The position numbers and the translations under genes were made by a program. Below the pieces are notes generated by a model. It was given only the letters and a program-made list of their open reading frames with translations, was not told the origin of the DNA and ran no database searches. DNA of 64,000 bases. It comes from Ailurus styani. Its lineage: Eukaryota; Chordata; Mammalia; Carnivora; Ailuridae. Where the stretch lies: positions 671,455 through 735,454 of the forward strand of contig LNAC01000744.1 in assembly GCA_002007465.1 (NCBI GenBank), given 5' to 3'. Below are positions 35,593-45,309 of the stretch, in pieces; position 1 is the first letter of the stretch; the number at the start of each line of letters is the position of its first letter.

Positions 35593-35697
35593 CTGGAAGG
35601 GCTCTGGCTCCGCCCCTGGGGGCCACGCGCTCACAGGCAAGTTCTCCAAGCCGCGCGCGACATCCAGCCTCTCAGTAGGGGCCTCAGTCGCTGCCAT
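35593..35697 (-). CDS. SETMAR: SETMAR exon 1 (N-terminus, residues 1-35)
   Basis: ATG at 35697-35695 begins MAATEAPTERLDV and the exon ends at PEPFQ, followed by the donor GTAGGG (35592 onward). The text matches the N-terminus of human SETMAR (EAPTEQLDV..., ENLPV.AWPPGA, PFQ) and joins exon 2 (YTPDHV) in phase 0. The start has G at -3 and +4, a strong context. The frame is open upstream to 35760 and reads RWPCG just before the Met, as in the human extended form. It holds no ATG before an in-frame TAG, so the longer human start is absent. Joined coding length is 894 nt including stop, giving 297 residues. Confidence 0.93.
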
Positions 35698-35785
35698 CCC
35701 GCACGGCCACCTCTCTACAGCTTTCGTTGACGTTTCGCGCCATGTCCATGCGCGTGCCACCTAGACGATTTTGAGCCTCGCAGAG

Positions 35786-35800
35786 GATGCTGGGAGTCGC
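35786..35800 (-). promoter_or_regulatory. Partial ZNF143/SBS-like motif
   Basis: Minus strand GCGACTCCCAGCATC carries the right half (TCCCAGCATC) of the ACTACAATTCCCAGCATGC promoter motif. It lies 26 nt from a fuller copy. Confidence 0.45.
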
Positions 35801-35811
35801 ACGGCCCCGCA

Positions 35812-35830
35812 GCCTCCTGGGAGTCGTAGT
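35812..35830 (-). promoter_or_regulatory. ZNF143/THAP11-like SBS motif
   Basis: Minus strand ACTACGACTCCCAGGAGGC matches ACTACAAYTCCCAGMATGC at most positions. Such motifs usually lie close to transcription starts of CpG promoters. This one is about 115 nt before the SETMAR ATG. Confidence 0.6.
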
Positions 35831-35839
35831 TTTTCTCTT

Positions 35840-36740
35840 TACCTTCCCAAGTGGTCTGGGAGGGCGTTTCCATCCTCGACCCTCAGCTTTCCTTGACCTT
35901 TTGGTCTGGCTCGCTCCCTTTTAAGCCAGATGCACAACAAATAATACAAAGCTTCGGAAGGTACGGACATAGTTTTGGAAATACAAAATGAAGTGCTTTA
36001 ATTTTTCCTGTGAGCCTCGGGAAGGGTTTGCGAGGCGAGGTCGTTTGTCCAGGTTTCTGAGGGCCCGGGAGATTGCGATGTGAGGGCAAGGCGCGCTCTA
36101 AGCTGAGGGGGGAAACGCACACCAGGGTTTCTAAAGTTCTGGAACTTGCGTCGAAGTTGGGTGGCGGCTGATAGTGTTTGCTCTCAGGTGGCGGAAGAGC
36201 GGTGTAGGGTGCCCTAAGGCATGTGTGGGGACGCCCATTCCTGGATTGAGTTATCTGTTTTCTATCAGCTTCCCCTTTCCTAGAAAAGAAAACAACCCGG
36301 CCTCCAAAGGATTCCCATAACCTCGAATATTGCTGAATCCAGTGGAATACTTGCAAAGGTCTCTGGTCCGATTGTCCGGCCGCATCTACTTGAAACCCTG
36401 TGTCCGTGCAGCTTCTGCACCGGTCCTGGATGGGCTGCCATCTGGCAGACCGTCCTTCTTCCTCCTGACTGAAATGTTGGTGGGTGTCACTCAGGTTGCT
36501 GCCCCGGGCCTTTTTATCGCCTTGTCTGTGCTTCCTCCCAACGGGGCTTCAGATCCTGTTACAAAGTATTAGGTCTTCTGTTTCTAACTCCCACTTCACA
36601 GGTATGCCCTGCTCACCGGTTGTGGATAGCCAACGGATGGTTGGACATTTCTACTTTCTGTCTTACACCACGAGCTCACAGTGACCCGAGTGGACTAATT
36701 CTAATGCAAATCTTCCTTTTTTCCTTTAAAATAAACCGTG
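35840..36740. other. Upstream flank of SETMAR, nothing recognised
   Basis: GC content falls gradually. Minus-strand open frame 35883-36356 and plus-strand frames 36330-36684 have no recognised family. A divergent non-coding transcript is possible, but nothing in the sequence shows one. Confidence 0.4.
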
Positions 36741-36743
36741 AGA

Positions 36744-36927
36744 TGGGGCGCCTGGGTGGATCAGTTGGTTAAGCGCCTGCCTTCTGCTCAGGTCCTGATC
36801 TCAGGGTCCTGGGACACTCAGGGTCCCTGCTCAGCAGAGAGCCTGCTTCTCCCTCTCTCTGTGACCCTCCTCCCTTCTTGTTTTCTCTTTCTCTCCCTCT
36901 CTCTGTCTCTCTCTCTCAAGAAAAAAC
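36744..36927 (+). mobile_element. CAN-SINE (SINEC)
   Basis: GGGGCGCCTGGGTGGATCAG begins it. A (TC)n run and AAGAAAAAAC close it. The AATAAATAAA tail is missing. Confidence 0.93.
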
Positions 36928-36934
36928 AAAAGCA

Positions 36935-39580
36935 ACAAACCAAAGCATTTCCCTATGTTTCTTCCTCGCCTTAGACCTCCATAGCTACTAGCTTCTTGGC
37001 CAAATCTTGTTGATTCTACTTTTGTAATGTTTTGCATTTCTTTGTACTTAGTCTCAGGCTCTGGTTTCTTCCTTGGATTCTTGAAGTTATTTTTTTCAAG
37101 TCTAACATTCTCTCAAATAACTTTTATGCTGCTTCTGTACTGTTTGAGGATGCACATCCCAGTGTTAGGTTGTTTAAAATCCTGTGTTTATATGCACAGT
37201 GCTATGTTTACCAATTTGGGGAATGTACCCATGAAGAAAACATGATGCCCCAGGAGAGTTCCATTCCAGCAAACAAATAATTACATAACTCAGAAATTAA
37301 TAACAACTATGAGTTTTATGAATAAATAATTACAGGAGCAATGAGAAGAACCACTCTGCTGTATTTGAGATTATCATGCTGTTTTTATTTTTTTTACTCT
37401 TTCTTGGTATTATTGTCTGCCATTTGGAATGATATTTTGAAGGATCCGTTTTATATTTTTCCTGAAGTTGTCAGTGAAGGTGCTTCCTGAATAAGATACT
37501 CAGTTCATGTCAGCCCTTCAGTTTAATTTGTTTTTATCTTGCTAGCAAAGGATCCAAAAGTATTTTATATAGTGTGAGATTAAAATAATGAGAGGATGTT
37601 TGCAGGCTGATATATCAATCTTCAAAGTGCCAAGCAGTTAGCCTTTCATCTTTTCCAAGTCTAAAAACTTATCTTATTTTCTCTAGACACTTGCTGTTCA
37701 ATATTAGAAACCTGGATCTTCAAAATTTGTTCTGAAAATTATTTTAGCTAGATGGTGAAAAAAAGTGTATTCCTGGACATTAATGATTTGCCACACATTG
37801 ACTGCTATAAATAAGACTTGGACCTGAATATTACATTGATTATTCAAATTTCTTATGGCTTTTTCATTGGCAGAAGAAAAATGAATTGGATTAGTAATAA
37901 AAAATAATGCAATATAGTAAAGGTCTAATTATGTAGGTTAAATTATCTTTGGCTAAATTATGGAGTATTACTATATGGCTTTCCCATTTTTTAACAAAAA
38001 TGGATTGTAAATGAGAAGGTTTTATCTTTTTTTTTTTTTTTGCCAGTGCTTTAATGAAGTTCTGCATGATTTTGTATTGAGAAGCCATTCTTTCATCAGA
38101 GCCTTACAATTGTTATCTGAGCTTCCTCTGGGGGTATACTTTATAGCCAGTGATGAAAGGCATAAAATAAGCAGATGTTACGTATTTGTTGGTGTTAATG
38201 ACAGCATGAATAGAATAGTTTGGAAATCTTAGCACCAGTTATAACTATCACTACTAAATATTAAGTAGCACCTGGATCTCATATCAAATAAGATTGTTTA
38301 AATGAAATCATTTTGAAGAGAACAAAGCATAGCAGTTGATACTTCTGGGGCTTTCTGTCCAACTCATTGACTCTTTCCCTTCTGGGAACATACCACCCCC
38401 TTACCCCAGTCCATCCCGTGGGGTGGGATTGCTGGTAATCATATTTATATCACACAACCCCTAAGCTTTGACTCATGCATTTGACTTCTTGATGCATACT
38501 TGATTCAAGTTAGGTCATTAAGATTCTCTATGAGTAGTTGAAACCAAAACCCATCTAAAACTATATATATTATTGGGGAGCAAGAGGTAGTTTTATTCAG
38601 TATATTGATGGAGAGGCAGAGATAAATCAGTCTTCCAAGAGGAAAACAAGGCAAATAAGTGAGAAGGAGAGAGGACTTCTTAGTTCCTGACATCTGGCCA
38701 TTTCTGGTTCTGATTCCTTTCTAATTCACACAACATATTTGTATTCCTATAACAAATTCTTCCTTTAGGTTTAGGTTAAGTCAGTGTGGTGTCTGTTACT
38801 GTAGTCAAAGAATTTAGACCAGTGAAAATGATGGTATTACTATTACCATTATCATTACTGTTATTATTACTGTGGGCTGGATAATCAACTACTCTGCTCT
38901 TTATAGCAGTTAGTTGATATCTATGAATTTTTGTTTATTTTATGTTGGTAAGTTTTTTAAAAAATTTTAATACTTTGCTTTTCTGATGTGTTTTACACTA
39001 AAGGTTGCCTCCCCAAGATAATATGAATAGAAATTTATATCAAACAATAGTAAAAAACCATTTATATCTGGTAGAAGGGATGATGAGTTATAGCATGCAT
39101 AATATGTGCCCAATATTGTAAAAAGATGGCAGAGTAGGAAGGAAATTGTTCAGAAAATGTGTCTTCTTAGTTGTTGAAATTGTATGTCAAAATGGATGGC
39201 ATATGGATCATTCTGCAGGAAGAAAAAATATGGCTATTGATTAAAATAACTTGAGAGCAGTAGTTTACACAATTATGGTCCTGTGTTGTTTGTGCTTTTT
39301 AAAAGACAGTAGCTTATGTTTTTATGTTTAGACTGCTAGTAAATATATAGTTTAGCAGAATAAAAATCTTGCATCATGTTCTATATTTTTATCATTGTAT
39401 TGTAGTTTAATGAAATCCATAACTTACCTTGTTGACATGACAACAAAAAGTATCAAGATATGATCACAATCAGAATATTGTTATTGTAAGTACTTAGTGG
39501 TAAATATCCAGGGTAAATTATTATAGAATAAGAACTCATCATGGTATGCAGTCAAATAGGGATTGTTTGATAAATAGATA
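36935..39580. other. Intergenic DNA, 2.6 kb, nothing recognised
   Basis: AT-rich with no repeat I can name. The open frames at 37027-37280 (two overlapping) and 38011-38232 show no domain. Confidence 0.45.
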
Positions 39581-39597
39581 AAGAAATGAAAGAAGAG

Positions 39598-39793
39598 GAA
39601 TGCCTGGGTGGCTCAGTTGGTTAAGCAGCTGCCTTCGGCTCAGGTCATGATCCCAGGGTGCTGGGACTGAGTCCGGCATCGGGCTCCTTGCTCAGCGGGG
39701 AGCCTACTTCTCCCTCTGCCTCTGCCTGCCACTCTGCCTGCTTGTGTTCTCTCTCTCTTGGACAAATAAATAAATAAAAATCTTTAAAAAAAA
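39598..39793 (+). mobile_element. CAN-SINE (SINEC)
   Basis: Starts GAATGCCTGGGTGGCTCAG. The duplication is AAGAAATGAAAGAAGAG (39581-39597) and AAGAAGTGAAAGAAGAG (39794-39810). Confidence 0.95.
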
Positions 39794-39810
39794 AAGAAGT
39801 GAAAGAAGAG

Positions 39811-40745
39811 AATTATGTATTTATTTAACCAGAAAGTCGCCAGCAGGGACTTAATTTCACTTGTCAAAGACATATGACCAAATTTATTACCAGGTGTATT
39901 CAGATACCATTACCAAGTCTGTGAGAACAGATTGCTCAGTTTGCAACTTGTTTGCAACAGCCTTTCAAAGAGTTAAGTTCACACATTTTCATTTTGACTT
40001 GGGAAGATAGCATTACATATTACTTAGAAGGATACACCCATAAGCAGGACATCATGATTTTTAAAAAGTAGTAGATCTACTTTCTGCTCACTTATAATAA
40101 GGAGCAGGGACCAGCCTCTTCTACTCTTAGTTTTGAAAGCTAAGTTGTATCCTTTGAAGTTTAGTGCCGCAGCTGTCTTGTTGCAGAGAAATCTACCTAC
40201 AACATTTAAGCCCACATCTGCAAGAGTCTACAAGATAATTTCCATCAGATGACCTCAAGTATCATCTGACACCAGGATTTTTCTTAGGAATTGTATTAAA
40301 ATTCAGCTTCTTATAATTCTATATTACTGAAACTTTCTGTCAGACCTCTGTCAGCACCTTCGCTCTGGTACCTTCCCAGCTCCAGTTCTGGTTACTTGGA
40401 AGGAGAAGGGAAATGAAACCAAAGAAACAGACTAATTCAAGAATTCTACTCAAATTCCCAAACTAACTTGATTGAAGTATCTCTGGAAAGGTTTTGATAA
40501 CTTATGCTTATTTTTAGAAATTCCAACTAGGAAAAAATTGTGAAATGAATTCTATAGTGGAAAAAGCTGCTTTCTTTTTCATTATCTCAGTAAATGTTAA
40601 TGCATTAAAATCAATGTCATTGCTGTGAGTAGGTGGATTTTTAGGTATGAATTGTGGAATATCGTGGGTACTCTTTTTCTCCAAAAAGACCTTCCCCAGT
40701 GTCTGATTTTGAGGCCTGAAATCCCCATCATTAGAACTTGCATCT
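39811..40745. other. Intergenic DNA, nothing recognised
   Basis: Unique-looking sequence. No gene or named repeat. Confidence 0.4.
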
Positions 40746-40749
40746 GTGT

Positions 40750-40922
40750 TGGGCACCTGGGTGGTTCAGCCGGTTAAGTAACTGCCTTTGGCTCAGGTCA
40801 TGATCCCAGGGTTCTGGGATGGAGCCCTGCATCAGGCTCCCTGCTTGGTGGGGAGGCTGCTCTCCCTCTGCCTCTGCCTCTCTCTCTGTCTCTCATGAAT
40901 GGATAAATCTTAAAAAAAAAAA
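40750..40922 (+). mobile_element. Shortened CAN-SINE
   Basis: GGGCACCTGGGTGGTTCAG head. The body between the CT-rich part and the tail is short (CTCATGAATGGATAAATCTT). Confidence 0.9.
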
Positions 40923-41344
40923 ATTCCCTTCTGTGGTAAGCATTGCCTTCTCCTAGCTTCTCCCTGTGGTTCTCTTTCAGAACTCCAGTATACCTGGGAG
41001 TGAAAAAAGTGATAAACACATATATGTTTTATCATATTGTTTTCCTTCCTGATATGGAAATATCTTAGGCATCCTGAGAACTTAGAGGAATTGGTCAGGA
41101 GAAGGATAAAAAGTCAGACATATTAAATGGATATTTATTTAGCACTTACTACATTCTCTAGCAATGACCAAAAATTTCTTTGATGATGAACATTTTCTGT
41201 ATCTATGCTATTCAGTACAGTAGATGCCAGCTACAGGTGACTACTGATTACTTGGACTATGGCTTATGTGACTGAAGAATAGAATTTTAAATTGAATTTT
41301 AATTATTTAAATTTGATTTAAATGGCCATATATAGTTAATGGCT

Positions 41345-41490
41345 ACTGTATTGGACATCACATTTCTAGACACTGTGCTAAACATTACACATTTCTTATT
41401 TAATCTTCACAACAACTCCATGAAGTAGTTAATATTCGCACTCTGGGACAAAATCTGGGAACTGAAGTTCATATAAGTGAAACAATTTTT
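41345..41490 (-). mobile_element. MIR fragment
   Basis: Antisense MIR text: TAGACACTGTGCTAAACATT, TCTTATTTAATCTTCACAAC, AACTCCATGAAGTAGTTAAT. Confidence 0.6.
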
Positions 41491-41556
41491 TTGTGTGTGT
41501 CCTACATATATGAGTGGTAGAGTGGGATTTGGGCCCAGGTCTAAAAATGCCTCTCT

Positions 41557-41749
41557 GGGGCGCCTGGGTGGCTCAGTGGGTTAAAGCCTCTGCTTTCGGC
41601 TCAGGTCATGATCTCAGGGTCCTGGGATCAAGGCCCGCATCGGGCTCTCTGCTCAGCAGGGAGCCTGCTTCCCCCTCTCTCTCTGCCTGCCTCTCTGCCT
41701 CCTTGTGATCTCTCTCCCGCTGTGAAATAAATAAATAAAATCTTTAAAA
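41557..41749 (+). mobile_element. CAN-SINE with perfect 14-bp duplication
   Basis: GGGCGCCTGGGTGGCTCAG begins it. AAAAATGCCTCTCT occurs at 41543-41556 and 41750-41763. The body is close to the family consensus, so it is probably recent. Confidence 0.96.
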
Positions 41750-42645
41750 AAAAATGCCTCTCTGAAAACAAAATTTCTCACTATTTGTGTTGACAGGTCT
41801 TAGCCGCCATCTTCAGAGAGTGCCTTTCTTCCAGCTGCTGTACAGTAAGTAAAGGATTAGAAATCTTGAAATTAAAAAATATGTACAATATTTCATATTA
41901 TTTGAAAGTAAAGTTGACCCTTGAGCTACAAGGTCTGAACTGCACAAGTCCACTTATATGTGGTTATTTTAAAGTACAGTACTGTAAATGTTTTTTTCTT
42001 ATCATTTTCTCAATAACATTTTCTTTTCATTTTTAAAAATATTGATTTATTTTTTTTATTATGTTATGTTACTTACCATATAGTACCTCATTAGTTTTTG
42101 ATGTAGGGTTCCATGATTCATTGTTTGCATATAACACCCAGTGGTCCATGCAGTACATGGCCTCCTTAATTCCCCTCACTAGGTTCACCCATCCCCCCTC
42201 CCAAAACCCTCAGTTTGATTCCCAGAGTCCATAGTCTCTCATGGTTTGTCTCCTCCTCTGATTTCCCTCTCTTCATTTTCCCCTTTATTCTCCTAATGTC
42301 CTCCATGCTATTCCTTATGTTCCACAAATAAGTGAAACCATATGATAATTGACTTTCTCTGTTTGACTTATTTTACTCAGCATAATCTCTCCAGTCCCAT
42401 CCATGTTAATGCAAAAGCTGGGTATTCATCCTTTCTGATGGCTGAATAATATTCCATTGTGTATATGGACTGCATCTTCTTTACCCATTTGTCTGTTGAA
42501 GGGCATCTCAGCTCTTTCCACAGTTTGGCTATTGTGGACATTGCTGCTATGAACATTAGGATTATATTCACTTCATCTATATCTTTGGGGTAAATACCCA
42601 GTAGTGCAATTTCTCGGTCACAGGGTAGCTCTATTTTTAACTTTT

Positions 42646-42824
42646 TTTTTTTTTTTTAAGATTTTTTTTATTTACTTGACAGAGAGAGAGGGATCACAAG
42701 TAGGCAGAGAGGCAGGCAGAGGGAGGAGGAAGCAGGGAGCCTGATGCGGGACTCCATCCCAGGACCCTGAGATCATGACCTGAGCTGATGGCAGAGACTT
42801 AACCCATTGAGCCACCCAGGCGCC
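42646..42824 (-). mobile_element. CAN-SINE nested in the L1
   Basis: Antisense SINE with CTATTTTTAACTTTT on both sides (42631-42645 and 42825-42839). This duplicated text is L1 sequence, so the SINE came after the L1. Confidence 0.96.
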
Positions 42825-43348
42825 CTATTTTTAACTTTTTGAGGAGCTTCCACACTGTTTTCTGAAGTGGCTATACCAACTTGCATTCCCGCCAACAGTT
42901 TAAGAGGGTTCCCCTTTCTCCACAACCTCTCCAACATCTGTTGTTTCTTGTCTTGTTAATTTTTGTCATTCTAACTGGTGTAAGGTGGTATCTCAGTGTG
43001 TTTTTGATTTGAATTTCCCCGATGGCTAATGTTAGTGAACATTTTTTTGTTTGTCTGTTAGCCATTTATATGTCTTCTTTGGAGAAGCATCTGTTCATGT
43101 CTTCTGCCCATTTTTTGACTTGATTATTATTATTATTTTTTTGGGTGTTGAGTTTGGGAAGTTCTTTATAGATCTTGGATACCAGCCCTTTATCTGTAGT
43201 GTCATTTGCAAATACTTTCTCTCATTCTGGGGGTTGTCTCTTTGTTTTGTTGACTGTTTCCTTTGCTGTGCAGAAGGTTTTTTATCTTGATGAAGTCCCA
43301 GAAGTTCATTTTTGCTTTTGTTTTCCTTGCCTTTGGAGACATGTCTTT

Positions 43349-44425
43349 TTTTTTTTAAGGTTTGCAGCTATTTTATTTACAAGTATACATTTAACACAAT
43401 GAAATAAACAGTGATATATGGAAGCCTAGTTAATAGTAGTGTAATAATATGTATCATTTTGATGATTACGTTATTTTAAACAACAAACTACACTGAAAAA
43501 TTAATGCCGATAAAATTCTTGGCCATAATATTATTGAGAAATACAATATATAAATTGAAAATATGATTGCTTAAAATTTGAAAATGGAAGGGAACTCATT
43601 TGGACAGAGTCAGAGTTTAACATAATCTGAAAGGGGGGTGGGGCAGGAAAAAGCTCTGACCCAAATGAAATCTTTCAGGTTAACAGAAGGAAAAAGAAGC
43701 TGAGTTTATCTTAAAGGATAATGGGCAGTTGGCTTCTCCGGGCAGGACCGACTCCCAGTGTCCAATGCTTCCGCAGCACGATTACATCACTGAGCAGGAC
43801 GACTTTCCTTGTGAAGCGGCCCCATCCATTTTCTTTGCCTCCAAAATTATCCTTCTAAAAACATCAACAGGCGTCTGGTTTTCTTTAGCAGAAGATTCCA
43901 AAAAAGCTGCATTCCAAGACTCTGCTAACGCTTCCCCTTCTTCATAATCGCCCTTTCCGTATGGAGGTCTTTCTTATTCCCAGCCAACATAATAGGTATT
44001 TGCACTTTCCCCACCATATCCAACAATTTGCATGAATAACTTTAATCACTTCAAAACTTTTGATTGACATAACAGAATACACAAGAATATAACCATTAAT
44101 ATCTATGGAGTATGTCTGAGGAAAGATGGAGTATTCATCCTGCCCAGCTGTGTGGACAAGTTGACGATGATATTCTTGTCCACTGACTGATCAGTTTTGT
44201 CAAAGTGTTTTCTATGGTTGGGTCGGAGGAGTCAACAAACTGGCCTTCAACAAAGTGAATCCTCAGTGAGGATTTCCCCACAGACCAATAGCCCAGGATC
44301 GCGATCTTCTGGGACTTGGACTGCGGCATCTTGGAGGCCTCCTCAGGCCCGGGCCAACTACATCAACCAGCGGCGGCTCCTGTGCTGCCATCTGCGACAG
44401 CCGCACCGGGGAAGAGCGGTATCCC
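43349..44425 (-). pseudogene. RHEB pseudogene: RHEB processed pseudogene
   Basis: An intronless minus-strand copy of the RHEB mRNA. RHEB is a Ras-like GTPase that activates mTORC1. The remnant has a GC-rich 5' UTR, ATG at 44329, MPQSKSQKIAILGYWSVGKS (P-loop kept) and then GQFVDSSDPTIENTLTKL. A 2-nt loss after codon 44 or so shifts the frame, and the open frame ends at 44135. Beyond it the message is still readable in other frames, down to the C-terminal codons for SCSVM and TAA at 43784-43782. A 3' UTR with AATAAA (near 43373) and a poly-A complement at 43349-43358 follow. The copy lies inside L1 sequence, shows several further small losses and cannot make a normal GTPase. The edges, especially the 5' one, are approximate. 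Confidence 0.93.
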
Positions 44426-45309
44426 TGCAGAAGTTGCTGTGGCTGATGTCGAAAAGGTTGCTGCCTCTGTTCTCCTTTAGGATTTTGATGGATTCCTGTC
44501 TCACATTGAGCTCTTGCATCTATTTAGAGTTTATCTTTGCATATGGTGTAAGAGAATGATCAAGTTTCATTCTTCTTTATATAGCTGTCCAATTTTCCAA
44601 GCAGCATTTATTGAAGAGACTGTCTTTTTCCCACTGGATATTTTTTCCTGCTTTGTCAAAGATTAGTTGGTCATAGAGTTGAGGGTCCATATCTGGACTC
44701 TCTATTCATTCCATTAATCTTTGTGTCTATTTTTGTGCCAGTACCATGCTGTCTTTGTGATCACAGCTTTGTAATATAGCTAGAAATCAGGCAACGTGAT
44801 GCCCCCAGCTTTGTTTTTCTGTTTCAACATTTCCTTGGTGATTCGGGGTCTTTTCTGGTTCCATACACATTTTAGGATTGTTTGTTCCAGCACTTTGAAA
44901 AATGCCACTGGTATTGTGATCGGGATGGCGTTCAAAGTATAGATTGCTCTGGGCAGTATAGACATTTTAACAATGTTTATTCTTCTGATCCATGAGCTTG
45001 GAATGTTTTTCCATCTTTTTGTGTCTTCTTCAATTTCATTCATAAGTGTTCTGTAGTTTCTAGAGTATAGATCCTTTACCTTTTTGGTTAAACCTAACAT
45101 TTTCTTTCCAAATCCAGCTTATTGTAAGAATACAGGATAAAATAAGTAACATACAAAATATGTGTTAATCAAATGTTATGTTATCAGTGAGGCTTCCAGT
45201 CAACAGTAGTTAAGTTTTGGGGGTGTCCAAAGTTATAAGTGGATTTTCAGTTGTGTGATGTGTCAGCACCCCTAACCCCCACATTGTTCAAGGGTCCATT
45301 GTATAGTGT

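Larger units (their letters stand above)
35400..35835 (-). promoter_or_regulatory. SETMAR: CpG-island promoter of SETMAR
   Basis: The only long GC- and CpG-rich stretch in an otherwise AT-rich window. It covers exon 1, the donor and the upstream flank, with GC boxes (GGGGCGGGGC-type) at about 35580-35590 and 35607-35615. No TATA box was seen near the expected start, as usual for a housekeeping CpG promoter. Start sites are inferred to lie around 35.72-35.80 kb. Confidence 0.85.
42029..45094 (-). mobile_element. 5'-truncated carnivore L1 carrying two further insertions
   Basis: Minus-strand L1 with its 3' end and T-rich tail complement at the left and a truncated 5' end in ORF2 at the right. 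ORF2 remnants read [20 protein letters not shown]...[14 protein letters not shown] near 44.78-45.09 kb and [20 protein letters not shown] near 42.9-43.05 kb, the latter being the ORF2 C-terminal region. The target duplication is TAACATTTTCTTTTC (42014-42028) and TAACATTTTCTTTCC (45095-45109), one mismatch. Without the SINE and the RHEB copy, about 1.8 kb is L1. It encodes no intact protein. Confidence 0.9.
41911..45301. mobile_element. Tigger-like DNA transposon (MITE) split by an L1
   Basis: The left part (41911-42028) begins AAGTTGACCCTTGAGCTAC. The right part (45095-45301) ends TTGTTCAAGGGTCCATTG. They are imperfect inverted termini of a TcMar-Tigger-type non-autonomous element. TA stands directly outside both ends (41909-41910 and 45302-45303), the expected duplication. 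The two parts join logically in the middle: CATTTTCTTTTC at the left and CCAGCTTATTGTAAGAATAC at the right. Everything between is later insertion. The family name is not certain. Confidence 0.8.

Noticed and set aside
35206..35760. 184-codon minus-strand open frame over the CpG island as one protein
   Set aside because: Only 35 codons (35697-35593) match SETMAR, followed by a good donor. The rest is intron that stays open because it is GC-rich. Its first codon is GTG, not ATG.
35420..35764. 114-codon plus-strand open frame opposite SETMAR exon 1
   Set aside because: It is the mirror of the GC-rich exon and intron, with low-complexity Ala/Pro/Arg content and no domain.
35780..36600. A divergent protein gene sharing the SETMAR CpG island
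   Set aside because: The open frames on both strands have no recognisable domain and no splice-linked continuation. A non-coding transcript cannot be excluded.
43729..43947. 72-codon plus-strand open frame
   Set aside because: Complement of the RHEB 3' coding remnant.
44197..44559. 120-codon plus-strand open frame
   Set aside because: It is antisense to the RHEB pseudogene and runs on into L1 sequence.
44780..45100. 106-codon open frame as a host gene
   Set aside because: L1 ORF2 segment ([34 protein letters not shown]).
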